From Selaginella moellendorffii (lineage: Eukaryota; Streptophyta; Lycopodiopsida; Selaginellales; Selaginellaceae): 64,000 nt of DNA. The DNA lies in the NCBI RefSeq assembly GCF_000143415.4, contig NW_003314376.1, positions 280,156 to 344,155 of the forward strand, in the 5' to 3' direction. Under the pieces are notes generated by a model. It was not told where the DNA came from, searched no databases, and worked only from the letters and a program-made list of their open reading frames with translations. Below are positions 42,599 through 54,738 of this stretch, piece by piece (the stretch's first letter is position 1; every line of letters begins with the position of its first letter). Made by a program: the position numbers and the translations under genes.

Positions 42599-43911
42599 TA
42601 GATCTTCATACACTTTTATATAAAATGCCAAGTTATTAAAAAACTTAATATAATTTTGAGGGTTTGGTGGAAGATATGATTAGTTTCTGTGGATATTTAG
42701 TGTAATATACTTACACAAACTCCAACCTAGCGAACTAAAAGAACCTGTCTGGAATGGGAAATATTTATCTTCTACAACATTGATCCAACCTATTAGTCAC
42801 AAAGTCATAAAAGTGATGAGATCAACTTTAGATGATTTTGGAATTTAATTTGCAATAAAACCAGTTAAGAACCTTGAAATTGTCAGAAGAAAGAGATGAA
42901 TAAGCGCGTCTATACAACCAATAATTTTGCCCTGTCTCGAGTATGAGTATATAACTATAGAACGAGGAAGACTAGTGCTTTTGAGCAACAAAGAGCCTAG
43001 GTGCTTCCAAGTTAATTTAAGAGATATTCATAGGATTTAGTTATACATTGATCTAAAGCAAGTTCTACAGTCATACGTTTTTTTTGGATTGAAGGAATAT
43101 TATATAGTAAGAAAATTACTACATGAACTTTACACACTCTAGTGTTTTTGTGGACAATAACAATATGGCAATCCTCCACAATATTGTGATTAGTTCATAT
43201 GGTTATGTTCTACAAAATTTCTACATACATAGTCTATGTAGTGTCAATTATCCAAAAACCAAAACTTATACTATGTATTTAGTTAGTTGAAGAAGGGTAA
43301 AATTGATGAATTTGGAGCCTCAAGTTTTAGATGAAGCAAACTTTAAATTTGAAAAAAACAATTTACAACCATAGCCACAAACCCAATCTTAACACTTTTC
43401 TTAAAAACTTCTAAAAATAAAAAAGAGACAAATGTGTGAAAATTACATATACATAGTCAAAGGAAGCAAGGCAACATACTCAAAACCATTATAGTTGAAG
43501 GTGGAGGTTAAACTTCTCATCATTACAAGTATATAATTCTCAATTATCAAATAGATATTGTAAATACAAAGATTTACAACATCACAATAAATTAATTCCC
43601 AAGTTGCACTTGTATTACTTTTTGTAATGTTATACTTTTGGTGAGTCTTTAATCCCTTACAAACATATATATTTTATATATTTAATGCTTTTGAGATGGA
43701 TCCAAATGTTAAAATTTGGATTCACCACAATGAGGGGTTCATAACATTGAGAAAGAATTACATATTAGTATTGTATTTTAATTTGAAATATTATTTATAA
43801 GTTACACATAAAATAACAAAGTGCATTTCTCAAAGTTACATTCAAATGTATTTTATAGTAATAATTAAATATTTAATAATATTAATTATTAAATATTAAA
43901 ATAATAATTTC
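42599..43911 (+). repeat. AT-rich arm before unit D
   Basis: It matches 53364-54240 ('aatttaatttgcaataaaacca', 'aaccttgaaattgtcagaagaaa', 'ggcaatcctccacaatattg', 'agtctatgtagtgtcaattatcc'). It then enters the arm that precedes cores ('tttacaaccatag', 'ttacaagtatataattctca', 'ggatccaaatgttaaaatttggattca'). At 43655-43700 it holds the uninterrupted version of the site into which the first LTR element inserted. It ends where the second Ty3 element begins. Confidence 0.65.
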
Positions 43912-44050
43912 TGAGCGCATAGAATATGGAAAGAGAATACAAAAAATGTGCATCTCAATTAGCCCAAAAACCCTAGTTTATATACAGGAGCAAGTGATCC
44001 GGATTGAAACCAATTCGACGGCTACTAAAATCCTATTACACTAATATTAG
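43912..44050 (-). repeat. LTR (3') of minus-strand Ty3 element
   Basis: A 139-bp copy, about 88 percent like 48837-48974 by eye ('gaatatggaaagagaata', 'aaaccctagtttatatacagg', 'caatt cgacggctactaaaatcc'). Confidence 0.75.
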
Positions 44051-44420
44051 TATATAGCATCGTAGCCATACAATTGGACTTTAGATCATCTCCTCCTCTC
44101 GGAAATAATGGAAGATCATTAGGGTTCTTTTGTAGATAGAGGAACGTTAGGAGGAAGCATTAGCAAATCTGTAGGTGGTATTAGTTGTTATTGATCCCTT
44201 TGTACGAAGCATTTCAACCGCTGCACATGCATAATTTCTGGAGGATTGGCCTGTTGGACGTCATGCCTAACCTCATAAACTTGTGGTCCAACTTGCCACA
44301 ACACCTAATACGGTCCTTTCCACTAAGCAAGAAGCCCCTTAGATAAACCACGTACCAGAATAACATTAAGTCATCCAATTTGGTATTTGCAGATGGACAA
44401 TGATGGGAGTTGTAGTGCTA

Positions 44421-45354
44421 TTATTGTCCCACTTGTACACGGCCTAAGTGTTCGGTAGACTTTGCTCGGACAAGTGAAAGAATGCTCGTCAAATACTGAT
44501 CCCACGACTTAGCATCGGCAACTCGTGGCAATCGCGAAGGCAAACCCAGCTCCATTGATAATATTGGATCATGACCATATAAGAGTTTATATGGTGAAGC
44601 ACCAACAGAACTCTGCACCCCTATGACATATGCATACCGAAGAGATGGCAAATAACCATCTCAATCCGAATGCTAAAAGTTCACATACTTCGCAATCATC
44701 CTTTTGAATGTCTGAACGAGCTATTCTACCAAACCATTTGACTATGGATGATAAGCACTTATAAAAATGTGGCGTATCTTTAATCAAGATGTCAAAATAT
44801 GAAATGCCTCAGCCGTAAATGCAAGACCCTTATCCGAAAGAATCCACTCCAGACAAGAATACTGAAATACCACTCGATTGAGGAGGAAGTATCCAGTAGT
44901 TGCAGAGGTATTAACAAGAGCACCAACTTCCACCCAACGAGTTAAATAATTAGAAGCAATAATAATATATTCATTACCAGTAGCCGACCGTGGAAAAAGG
45001 TCCCATAAGATCAAACGCCACCAACTCAAACAGATGGGAAACTAAAATTGATTTTAATTGTCCTTCTGCAGCACGAGGGGGAGTATTACGAGCTTGGCAC
45101 CAAATGCATTTATGCACATACCGGATAATATCACGTTGCATCTTTGGCCAATAGAAAGACCTGCACAGCTTCTCGGTTACATGACGATGTCCCATATTCC
45201 CACCTAGAACAGGAGAATCATGGTAGGCATGGAGAAACCATGGAATAAAGATAGAAGGCACCACTAGCCGTAAATGATCATCAGGATCCATCCTCACAAA
45301 ATAAAAAAGGCCGTCTGTAAGGTGATATTGAGAATATAAATGCCGATGGCACAA
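44421..45354 (-). pseudogene. pol: Integrase of minus-strand Ty3 element
   Basis: The HHCC zinc-binding part is in 45354-44974 ('FLHAYHDSPVLGGNMGHRHV' to 'CIWCQARNTPP'). The core has 'ASNYLTRWVEV' (the first catalytic Asp appears as Asn here) and 'LSDKGLAFTAEAF' (second Asp). Further on come 'QSSVGASPYKLLYGHDPIL' and flanking pieces. The frame is broken at about 45000, 44784 and 44650. The Asp-to-Asn reading in 'ASNYLTRW' would itself abolish activity. Confidence 0.7.
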
Positions 45355-45436
45355 AATCCTTGTCTAAAAAATCCATAGATGCTGGAACACCAGGCTTGTC
45401 AGAAACATGAGAAGAGAGTGGAAAAGGAAGAGGAGC

Positions 45437-45974
45437 TCAAGAAAGGGCATCAGCATCAACCATAGAACTCCTTGGGCGATGAATAACATCAAAATCATAT
45501 ATTTGAAGCTTCAAAGTCCATTGAGCAGTACGACCAACCAGGTTCTTTTGCTTCAATAATGAAGTAACGTCAACATGATCACCTTTTAGTAACGTTTGAG
45601 AACCATGTAGATATGCATGAAGTTTCTCGAAACCCCAAACTACTGGTAAACACTTCTTCTCTATCATGGAGTAGTTCACCTCCACTAGTTGTAACATACG
45701 GCTTATATATGCAATAAGATGGCATTGACCAACCACACTCAGGCTTTCTTACATCAACACACCTCCAAGACCAATATTAGAAGCATCCACCCAAAGGTCG
45801 GGTGTAGTTAGGATATGCCAACATTGGAGGAGTTGTCAATAGCTCTTTGAGATCTATGAACGCCCGCTCACAATTCGGAGACCAAATGAAAAATGGCGTT
45901 GATGACTTTAGCAATGGTCGCAACAGTGCAGTGCGATCAGAAAGATGATCCACAAAATGACCGAGATATTGCAC
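45437..45974 (-). pseudogene. pol: RNase H region of minus-strand Ty3 element
   Basis: Reads 'FFIWSPNCERAFIDLKELL', 'PMLAYPNYTRP', then 'IAYISRMLQLVEVNYSMIEK' and 'LPVVWGFEKLHAYLHGSQT', the RT connection and RNase H patterns of Ty3 elements, ending 'DVIHRPRSSMVDADALS'. It is split near 45737-45777 by stops or deletion; part of the first catalytic region is lost. Confidence 0.65.
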
Positions 45975-45979
45975 TTTGC

Positions 45980-46460
45980 CTAAGAAGCTCTACACATCAT
46001 TCATACATTTCGGAGTAGGGAACTTTAGAAAAGCCATAAGTTTGTAAGGATTAACTTGCAAACCTTCATGAAAAATACAGTACCCAAGATAAATTGTGTC
46101 TTTGAACCCAAACATGCACTTCAACCACTTCAACTTTAAACTAACATCCCATAGCCGATCCAACACTTTATAAATAATACAGACATGCTCCTCCCACGTC
46201 CCCTCCGAGTGGATCAAGACATCATCAATGAAGTCAGCGGTCACCTCTAGCATATTACAAAAAACCTCGTCCATCATCCTCTAGAAAGTTACTAGAGCAT
46301 TGTTCAAACCAAACAGCATCACTAAGAATTTGTATAAACTAAATGGTGTATGAAAAATAATCTTAAGAATATCTTCTTTGGCCATTAGTACTTGCCAGTA
46401 CCCAAAAGCAAGATCTAACTTGGTGAACTAAAACTATGCCTCAGGTTTATCGGCCATGCC
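45980..46460 (-). pseudogene. pol: Reverse transcriptase remnant of minus-strand Ty3 element
   Basis: Reads 'LVKLDLAFGYWQVLMAKEDI', 'FGLNNALVTF', then 'VTADFIDDVLIHSEGTWEEH' with FIDD at the catalytic position (usually YxDD), and 'LGYCIFHEGLQVNP'. The N-terminal third is missing, cut at about 46465 by unrelated sequence. Stops occur at about 46278-46300. Confidence 0.7.
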
Positions 46461-46464
46461 CAAC

Positions 46465-47050
46465 TTACCCACTATCCCTACTATACATTTGGAAACCCTC
46501 ATAACCCCCCCTCCCCTACCCCCTGAGGAACTCACGCTTTGGGCTTTCACCTCAAGTCTCTCTTAGTACAAAAAGTTAGTCTCTGGGACAAACTCAAAAC
46601 TTATTAAATATGGAATGTCCCTAGATTGTAAATTTGGACACAGGACAAACACCATTATGTTCAAGACAATCTCTACATTCCGTATATATGCCAAATGAGA
46701 AAATTTAGACACTTTCCATAAATAGCATTTGGGACCGGAATGAAATTAACACAAAAGGCATGATAGCGAGGGTGTTTAGCAAATACAGTAAACTATCATT
46801 CAACGATATTGAGGGATTAGTCTTAATATGCGAGGGTTCTTGTCAAGCTAATGAAAGACAGAGCAAAAGAGAACTAAGAGCTTGGCTGAGTATACTTAGC
46901 TAAAAACACATAGGAGTTCCTACCTTATGTCCATTTGGCTAAGTACAAGTGTTAAGCCTAGTTTATTAACACTTGAACAAGAGGGGCTGATAAAGGGAAC
47001 TAGTAATACCGACCTTCTATCGTCATGGCAGTAAGGAAAAAATATCTAAA
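46465..47050. other. Foreign stretch inside the minus-strand Ty3 element
   Basis: 46470-46565 ('actatccctactatac', 'ctcacgctttgggctttcacc') resembles 42175-42265 in the 1.2-kb insertion. The rest (46570-47050) has no recognised domain on either strand. It occupies the place of the RT N-terminus, so it is an insertion accompanied by deletion, or a recombination junction. Confidence 0.45.
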
Positions 47051-47084
47051 AGGACAGCTGACATGTAACTTTTGATACCCAAAG

Positions 47085-47655
47085 TCACATTTGTGACAGC
47101 TGGTCAACTATTGCAACACAAAAACTGTTGGAGGGATCAGAAAAGGGAAGAGTAGAATAATATAGAAATATAAGAGGAAGTAGTGGGGGAACAAAAGTAA
47201 TGGAAGTAGAGGTAGAAGCAGAGGGACAAAGAGGTATGGAAGTAAGAGGAATGGATGAAATATAAGGAAGTATGAGACAAAGGGGAGAAGCCTTAAAGTC
47301 ATACTTGGCATGATTGCAATGCAACCAATCTATACCAAAGATGAGGTCAAAAGCTTGATTCGGCACCATCCACAATGACTGTAACTCAAGCTCAAAATCA
47401 CCTACATGCACAACTAGGTCCACCTCATCTCGTGCACATGCATGTGTACGGCCGTTGCCATAAAGAATGAAAACTAGCTCCACCGCACAGTGCAAGTGTA
47501 GACGGCAATATGTGGCAACAAGTCGAGCAATAAAAGACAGAGAGAATAATAGGAGACCACTTGTTATAAAAATGAGCTTGGAAAGTAAACACTGGATGAA
47601 CTAGTGCTGAGTGAACCCCTTGATGATACTCCCGAAAGAAATATGGAGGAGTCAC
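47085..47655 (-). pseudogene. Protease region of minus-strand Ty3 element
   Basis: The - strand reads 'VDLVVHVGDFELELQSLWMV' and 'QAFDLIFGIDWLHCNHAKYD', the second half of a Ty3 aspartic protease (LILGIDWL..H-type). Upstream 'ALCGGASFHSLW' is in another frame and may be the remains of the active-site loop. A frameshift lies near 47480. Confidence 0.6.
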
Positions 47656-47900
47656 TAACTTATTCTGGCAAGGTCCCTTTGTTATTCGTGTGACTCCTCA
47701 TTTCTCGGATGCATCTTAGTATCCAGACCTTCCACTGCAACAACACCAACAGAATGTTATTGATGCCAAGGTCTCCACCCAAGAAATGGCAGTCGCCAAT
47801 CTAGAAAACACTGACAACACCGATAAGTGTGATCAACTTCATCACACGCTTAGCAATAAATATCACGGCCACAACCACATCCTTGCCCTTGTCCTTAGAC

Positions 47901-48690
47901 TCAAGCAACAACAGCATCAACCTCCATTGGAAAAGGACCACCATTCACATGAAGTGGAGTTGAAGGATGTGCAGAGAGAAGTGAAACAAACAACGTCTCA
48001 TGATGTTGTGCCAAGCGAAGAGCATCGTCAAGGGTGGCTAGAGCAAGTGCATGCACAAGTCTGACAAGATATTGACGAAGTGCTGGCCACAACATTTCTA
48101 GCTTGATCTGCTTTAACATATTTGACTTTGCACGAAGCAAGAGGCTTCGGAAACAAATGTTAAATTCCATTACCGACTTAGATGGCCCTTGACAAAGATG
48201 ATGCAATTGTTGGAAGGCATCATCACAATTGTTGCCATGTCCGAATGCGCATTTGAAGACATCCGGAAGAACACTCCAAACCCCACGAGTGGCTGCGCTC
48301 AAACCATTGTACCACTGCAATGCCATTCCTTAGAGACATGTGGGAAACTCACACAAATGTCGAACATCATCCCAAGAATGATATATGACAATCACTGTGA
48401 AATGATCGAACCAATAATACACATAATCCCAAAGATTCCCACGGCCAAAGGCGAGGATTGGCATCAAGGGCAAGAGGAGCTATACCACATGCCATGAATG
48501 CCACCATTAATTGAGTTTGGTTATCAAATTGCAATCGCAGAGCATTAAATAATTGCACTGCTGCTCCAGAGTCAAAGGAGAAAACTACTAATCTACCATG
48601 AAGATGAATGAAAAGGAAAGAGCAAAATAAGATAAATGAAAAAAAAGCTTGAAGGAAAAGGAGATCTAGACAATGCAAAAACTAGATTTA
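47901..48690 (-). pseudogene. gag: Gag region of minus-strand Ty3 element
   Basis: 48326-47901 reads 'MALQWYNGLSAATRGVW', 'FNICFRSLLLRAKSN' and 'LVRLVHALALATLDDALRLA', a retrotransposon capsid pattern, ending 'GGPFPMEVDAVVA'. The upstream frame 48678-48367 holds an Arg/Gln-poor N-terminal part ('FNALRLQFDNQTQLMVAF'). They are in different frames, so gag is broken. No zinc knuckle was found downstream. Confidence 0.6.
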
Positions 48691-48836
48691 AACCAAAATC
48701 CTAAGAAAGGAAAAAACAAAAGAAAAGAAATGGAAAAAGTTAGATCTAGACAATACAAAAGCTACATCTAAACTAAAATCCCAAATCCAAGCACTCCTCA
48801 AGGACAATCAAAGGTGCTCCTCATCTCTACTAATAT

Positions 48837-48974
48837 GAGTGCATAGAATATGAAAAGAGAATATAGAAAATATATATCTCAATTATCTCAAAAACCATAG
48901 TTTATATACAGGAGCAAGTGGTCCAAATTGAAACCAATCCGACCGCTACTAAAATCCCATTACGCTAATATTGG
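48837..48974 (-). repeat. LTR (5') of minus-strand Ty3 element
   Basis: A 138-bp copy of the repeat at 43912-44050; the differences are mostly single-base transitions. Its outer side joins directly to 'cccaatatctctatttg', part of the core. Confidence 0.75.
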
Positions 48975-49050
48975 CCCAATATCTCTATTTGTTTGTTTAG
49001 GGGCTATAAGACACCAAAAGCAAATGCACTTAAACTTTGAAAGAATGTGA
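48975..49050 (+). pseudogene. ORC6 last-exon fragment (unit D)
   Basis: 'gggctataagacaccaaaag' then 'aaactttgaaagaatgtga' corresponds to ORC6 exon 10 (start 'gggctgtcagagaccgaaag') including its stop, preceded by part of the last intron. About 75 bp; non-functional. Confidence 0.8.
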
Positions 49051-49682
49051 AAATGATGTTTCCAATTTTGAAATTTTGTAAGAAAGAAAAGTTGTTCTTT
49101 TTAAAAGACTTTTAGCTATACAATTCTGTAGCTAAATATGTTTACTAGCAAACCAAAATACCAAATAATATTAGTGTTACTATAAATTATAATAATAATA
49201 CATACTATAGTAATAATATTCACTAGAAGAGGAGGAACAAGGCTAGTGTTTTGCTTTGCAATGTTATTCAAGAGCATGAGTAAAGCAATTGGTAAAACCA
49301 ACACAATATAAATCAAATTGGTATGATCTGGAACAGCTTTGCAAGGAGTAGAAACTTGCCAAACCTCATCTCTCAAAAAGCTCTTGAAATGCCAGGATGA
49401 GTACTAGAATTGGATTTTTGGGATCGACACAAGCATCTCCAAATATGTTCGATTGTTGGATCGTTCCAAGTGTTTTGACCGATTTTACTCTAGAGGAGCT
49501 GTGGATCAATATCAATGTTGCACCATGAGAATATCAAAACAGCAATGGATAGATATTTATCTTTTGTTTCTTTTTCCCACATTCGAGTCTGACAATCCAC
49601 AGTGTCACCAGCTAATCGTTTTTTTTTCACAAAACCAAAAGTACCTGGATTTTTCTATTGTCGAAGCTCTTGTCAGGTAAGC

Positions 49683-50446
49683 TATGGTCTCTTGCACTCA
49701 CGCTGCCCCAACGCTTGCCCGCCGAGCTCCAGCGCCCTGGCATGGCGGCCATCACCGACCTTCACACCTGTGACCTCCAGCTCTAGCTCCAGCACATCAA
49801 GCAGACCACCATGGACACCATCCTCGAGGAGGCCTAGTTAGCTCCAGTTCTTCAAGGTGACGCTCCAGTTCGAGCCCCAGCGCCAGCTGCTTTCGTTCAC
49901 CCTGCTCGCGGCCACCCTGCTCACCTAGCTCCAGCGCCTGCTATCCTTGATCATGCTCGCCACCACCATCCAGCTCCAGCAGCAGCAGTGTACCATCATC
50001 ATCACGGTGATGGAGCTCCTCTGGTTGTTCACCACCATCACCATGGTCACCACCATGGAGGACGCCACAACCACCACAACCACCAACACCACCACCACCA
50101 CCACCATCGTCACGAGGGTCACGATGCAGCAGTGGCCACACCAACACCCGCAGCAGTAGTTACAGTGGTTCGGAGGACGCCGTGGTCGCTGCTCCAGCTT
50201 CTTCTCTGGGTTTTGGTTGCGATCTTGGTGCTGCTCGCATGCTTTTTGCTCGTGCGATGGATGTTCTCTCGAAGGAAACAGCGCAGTAATGCTATCTTTC
50301 AGGATCCCGGGTGGCAGATCGAAGTTGTGGTGGACGATTCTCTGACTGAGAAGAAACAGCTAGAAGCTCACACTTGTGGTTCGCACAGCAATGGCACTCT
50401 GGGATTCTCCTCAAAGTGTCCTGCCAACACTGGCAGGGACGCGTAA
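49683..50446 (+). pseudogene. His-rich / transmembrane block (unit D)
   Basis: The first part (49683-49940) matches unit A with stops. 49988-50446 is open and reads 'YHHHHGDGAPLVVHHHHHGH', an expanded His/Asn run ('HHNHQHHHHHHHRHEGH'), 'PWSLLQLLLWVLVAILVLLA', 'CFLLVRWMFSRRKQRS', and ends 'CPANTGRDA'. The CAC/CCA trinucleotide tract differs in length from other units, as expected for slippage. Confidence 0.45.
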
Positions 50447-50717
50447 GTCAGCTATGTTGCATGCGTTGTCACATGGAAGATTGTGTATAACAACCTTCAA
50501 GGAGATGAAGTTGCAGAGCAAGAAGACAGCAGGGTCTTGCTCACGGACGGTGAAGATCACATACAAGGGTCGACTGGTGGAAGTCACCAGACTTGGAAGT
50601 TATTGAACAGCTGGCTCGGAACATGGACTGGAAAATAGAGCAAGAACCTACCAAGTTTCAATTTGACTGAGCTATCCTCTAGAGTGACGGGGGAGCAGCC
50701 TCCAAAGGCCAGAGAAG

Positions 50718-51340
50718 TTGCTTGAGACGAAAGGTTTGAGAAAAGGTAACGTACTACTTTTGCTCTCTGTTCTTGCAGGTGCTCAAATCTCAACTTCGAT
50801 GAGAAGAAGCAGTACAGGGCAGTGCGGCCAGATAAGTTTCTCCAGAGTCAAGAGCATCATAAGCCGGGAATCAAGCAAGTGCAATTGTGAAAGTATGGTC
50901 GAAGTCTACACTGCGGCTTGCAACACAGGTTGTTCAACAGGATGGGACGAAGAACAGGATAGGTTGGTCTACCTAGCAAATTGTGAATACAAAGCTGTAT
51001 GCATTCGTCGCAAGCAGCCTCGTGGACATGTGGAAGCATCAGAAGTGTTCAGGAGGACAAATAAACATGACGTTGGTTGCCTGGAACACGATCAACATGG
51101 GACATGCACGTCTTCGATCAGATGCAATGAGAAGCTGGCCTGCCTCCAAACGCCGAGACTTTGCATGGGGTAGCAAAACATCGTTTCCTGGGATATGCTG
51201 AGAACAACCTTTGCCCTTGAGTGCTATGAGCAAGCCAGCAGCCAAATGCTCAGACTTTCACGGTGGCACTCAGGGCACACGGCGACTTAGCAGAGAAGAG
51301 GCTCCACTCGCAGATCTGGGAGAGAAATCTGAATGGAATC
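50718..51340 (+). pseudogene. Cys segment and PPR fragment (unit D)
   Basis: The frame 50718-51173 repeats the Cys segment ('CESMVEVYTAACNTGC', 'CIRRKQPRGHVEASEVFRRT'). The PPR frame gives 'MNTKLYAFVASSLVDMWKHQ', 'TLVAWNTINMGHARL', then remnants of 'LPPNAETLHG' and 'DLAEKRLHSQI'. Pieces are in different frames; the end is followed by the 'NEREAFLGRLVNFARKECDA' tail also seen in units A and F. Confidence 0.65.
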
Positions 51341-51540
51341 CACTACTCAGCATGCTTGCTCAATGAGAGAGAAGCTTTTCTCGGGAGGTTGGTAAACTTT
51401 GCAAGGAAAGAGTGTGATGCAAGGTTGATGGAGCCGTCCATGAAACCCAAACAAAGATGGTGCCTGAAAAGACACAAAAGGATCTTAGCTGGCACACTAT
51501 GGTGAAGGATAAAAAATATGAGAGACAATACTTATCTCTT

Positions 51541-54476
51541 AATTAATTTGCAGTAGTATCATTCATTGAGTTATAATTTATAATTCAGGATTAATATTAT
51601 TCCATATCAATAGTAGAATAAACAAGAATATACTAGAAAGTGTTTAGGAAAGTTTATAAATTACAAATAAAAAGATTAATCTAAATGAAAAACAACTATT
51701 AGATTGTTGGAATGGAATCCAAGCATATTTAAATATATTCAATACTGCTACAGGTTTGCTCAAGCAAACCAAATATAGATCTATAGTGTTTGGTCACTTT
51801 AAATCTAGACAAGCTTATTCACAAATGTATTTACATTAGTATATAGAACTTTTTTTCCAAAACTTCTTTGTATTAAAACTTGGGACTTAAGTTTCTCTGA
51901 GATTTTGTTGTTGATTAGATGTTATATTTTTCTTTCAACCATGCTCTGTACAAATATACAAACTTTATAATTACATTCAAGTTCTTTAAATCTTTCTTGA
52001 TTTCATATTAGTAGACAAGAAACAACAAAAATACAAAAATTACAAATACTTGGTTAAGGGAAGAAAAGATAACATACTCAAGGGCATTATAGTTAAAAGT
52101 AAAGGATCAACATCAAACAACAAAACTATCATCACAAGTATATAATTCTCAGTTATGGAAGTGATACTATAAATGGGATGCTTTACAACAAAGTTGCAAT
52201 TACACATAATTCTTTAAATGTTAAAATTCTAAAGTATTTCAACATTTGCATAGGGTGGATCCAAATATTAAACTTTGGATTCATCATAACATCTGAATAT
52301 GAGGTGAAAAAAATAGATATTGATATTGTATATGAAATTAAAATAAATTTTATCTATAAATTACACTGAAAATAATATAGGGCATTTCTTATAGTTACAC
52401 TATAAGGGACTTTATAGTAATAATAAAAACTTAAAGTAAATATATAAATTATATAATTATTATAAGTACTAATTATAAAATATTAAATAATAATTTCTTC
52501 TCTAAATTAGATGATAATGCAAAACCTCTATCAAATAGCAACTATTGCCCCAAATATTAGATATTTAAAATACCTTTTTTTAAATACCTGTTTAATAAAA
52601 ATATAAAAACTAAAACCTTAATAGAATATTCTTTAGTGTATAAAATCTTCTTGTGAACTCCTTTATTTACTAGCTCTCTTTATTAGAAAGTCCTTTTATA
52701 TAGAGTATAATCCTTGGTGGTGATATTTATTTAAGAGAGATGTCATTTTAATTTCCTTTTTAAACAACATATGCTAAGTTGGAATAAAATTTTAAATAGT
52801 ACCAATGCTTTACAGTTTCATCACTAATGAAACACAAAAAAAAATTGAGATATTAGAATTCTCTATAATGGTGGTATATATAAGGTTTTAATCATTTGAA
52901 AGAAGAGTTTCTTTCTTCATTGAGAGTAAAGTTTATATGAACACATAGAGAAATGCATTCAAGTTGAATACCATAATAAACACAAGTGGTTCTGCTAGAG
53001 TTTAAAAGGTATAAACACTATAGAAGATTCAAATAAGTAATACAAGTTGATATGTTTTAGTGGGTTGAAGGTAATGTTTACATGGAAAATAAGTTTAGAA
53101 CTACAGACTTGGCTAGCATGGTTGTTTAGCCGTTTTCTACATTTAAAGAATTTAATTATTTCTCATATAAGGAACTACTAACATTGATTGCTTTATTAAT
53201 TCTCTTTCTTTAGTAAATGAGTTTTAAAATACTTGCTACCCAAGTGTTAATAACAAATCTTACTTAAAGTTGCCATATAATGTGACTATCGAAAAAAAGT
53301 TACTATAAATGCATATTTTAATATAAAATTTTCTAGAATGACTTAGTCATCTCTATGTTACAATAGACCTTTATGCACTCCTATATAAAAGGCCAAGTAA
53401 GTCAACCTAATTTTAAGGATTTGGTGGAATGGTTATTTACTACAACATTGACACAACCTCTTGGTCACAACCTCATAAAGTGATGGGATTAACTTTAAGT
53501 GATCTTGGAATTTAATTTGCAATAAAACCAAATAAAAACCTTGAAATTATCAGAAGAAAATGATGAGTAAGTTAGCCCATGCAATCGAGAAACTTACACT
53601 GTCCCAAACATGAGTATATAACTATAGAACATGGAGGACTAATGCTTTTGAGCAACTAAAAGCCTAGCTACTTCTAAATCAAATAACAAAAGATTCATAA
53701 GATTTAATGAGTTATATATCAATATAAAGAAAGTTCTATAGTCAAATGTTTTGTTTGGATTGGAGGAATATTATGTGGTAAGCAAATTATTATATAAACT
53801 TTACATACTCTAGCTAATTGTTTTCATGGATAACAACAATATGGCAATCCTCCAAAACAATGTGATAAATTCATATGGTTATGTCCTATGAAAGTTCTGC
53901 ACACATAGTCTGTGTAGTGTCAATTATCCAAAAACCAAAAAAATACCATATATTTGGTTAATTAGGTGAAATTCATGAATTTGGAGCTTTAGGCTTTAGT
54001 TGAAACATGCTTTAAATTTGAAAATAACACTTTACAACTATAACAACAAGCTCACTTTTCTCAAGAAATTAATGTTTCTTAACAGCAAAGACATTGGATA
54101 AGAAGTAGTTATTAGTATTTTATTTGAACTTGATATACTTATAAATAAAGTTTTACTCATAAATTACACATAAAATAACAAATGGCATTTGTTAAAGTTA
54201 CATTCAAATGGATTTTATAGTAATAAATTTATATTTAGTAATACTAAATATAGTGAATTTATTCTTTAAATTAATTCAGAAATCAAAACCTCTATTAAAT
54301 AGGAAATATTGCTACCCAGGTCTAGATATTATTAAAATTACTCTTTGTTTAAAATACCTGTTTGCCACTAAAACATTAAGAAAATATTCTTTAGTGTACC
54401 AGAAAATTTTAAAAATATTTTACCTTTTGTTGACCTGGCTCTCTTTATTAGCAGATCTGCTTACATTAAGTTGTAC
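51541..54476 (+). repeat. AT-rich arm between units D and E (uninterrupted)
   Basis: About 2.9 kb without a recognised gene. It contains two related blocks in direct orientation: about 52010-52690 and about 54000-54460. Both carry 'ttacaagtatataattctca'- or 'ttatagtaataa'-type landmarks, 'aaaacctctat.aaatag', 'tacctgttt' and 'attctttagtgta'. The second block abuts ORC6-derived sequence at 54477. This arm is the reference for recognising insertions in the C/D arm (38180-40417, 41425-42598, 43912-48974) and in the arm before G (63087-63434). Confidence 0.7.
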
Positions 54477-54738
54477 ATTCTTGAGGTCAATAGGAAGGCA
54501 TTGATTTCCTTGTTACAAGTTACAAGTTCTAAAGGCATTAGTTTGGTTTTTATACAAGATTCAGGAAAGGCAACATGCTTGGAATACAAGGAATGGAGAG
54601 AGGCCACCTTGAAACAAAATCCAGTAAGCTTTTAATGATTAGTTTCTTTGAATTGATCAAGAGTGCCCAATATCTCTATTTGTTTGTTCAGCTATGAGAC
54701 ACCAAAAACAAGTGCGCATAAACTTTGAAAAAATGTGA
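54477..54738 (+). pseudogene. ORC6 3'-end fragment (unit E)
   Basis: Matches 11744-11999 and the ORC6 - strand from exon 8 on: 'ttgaggtcaataggaaggc', exon 9 remnant ('FSKATCLEYKEWREATLKQNP'-like pieces, with 'ggaaaggcaaca' for 'ggcaggacaaca'), 'gtaagcttttaatgatt', and last exon 'aaactttgaaaaaatgtga'. A deletion removes the end of exon 9. Confidence 0.8.

Larger units (their letters stand above)
43912..48974 (-). mobile_element. Ty3-type LTR retrotransposon, decayed, minus strand
   Basis: Short direct repeats at 43912-44050 and 48837-48974 ('tgagygcatagaatatg' through 'ttatatacaggagcaagtg' to 'attac.ctaatatt.g') flank gag, protease, RT, RNase H and integrase in the usual Ty3 order on the - strand. 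A foreign stretch (about 46465-47050) replaces the N-terminal part of RT. No target duplication is seen. The left flank matches arm sequence near 52490 and the right flank matches the ORC6 last-intron sequence of the core, so the insertion was accompanied by deletion of intervening arm and core. All coding parts carry stops or frameshifts. Confidence 0.75.
48975..51540 (+). repeat. Chimeric repeat unit D, core
   Basis: It starts inside the last ORC6 intron because the Ty3 element removed what lay before. The last ORC6 exon remnant ends with 'aagaatgtga' at 49050. A stretch at 49170-49340 is inverted relative to unit E ('aggaggaacaaggctagtg', 'gtaaaaccaacacaatataaatc'), as it is in B on the + strand. 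Only a tRNA-Ala tail ('aagcatctccaaatatg', 49427) remains. The His-rich block, Cys segment, PPR pieces and tail follow. Confidence 0.75.
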
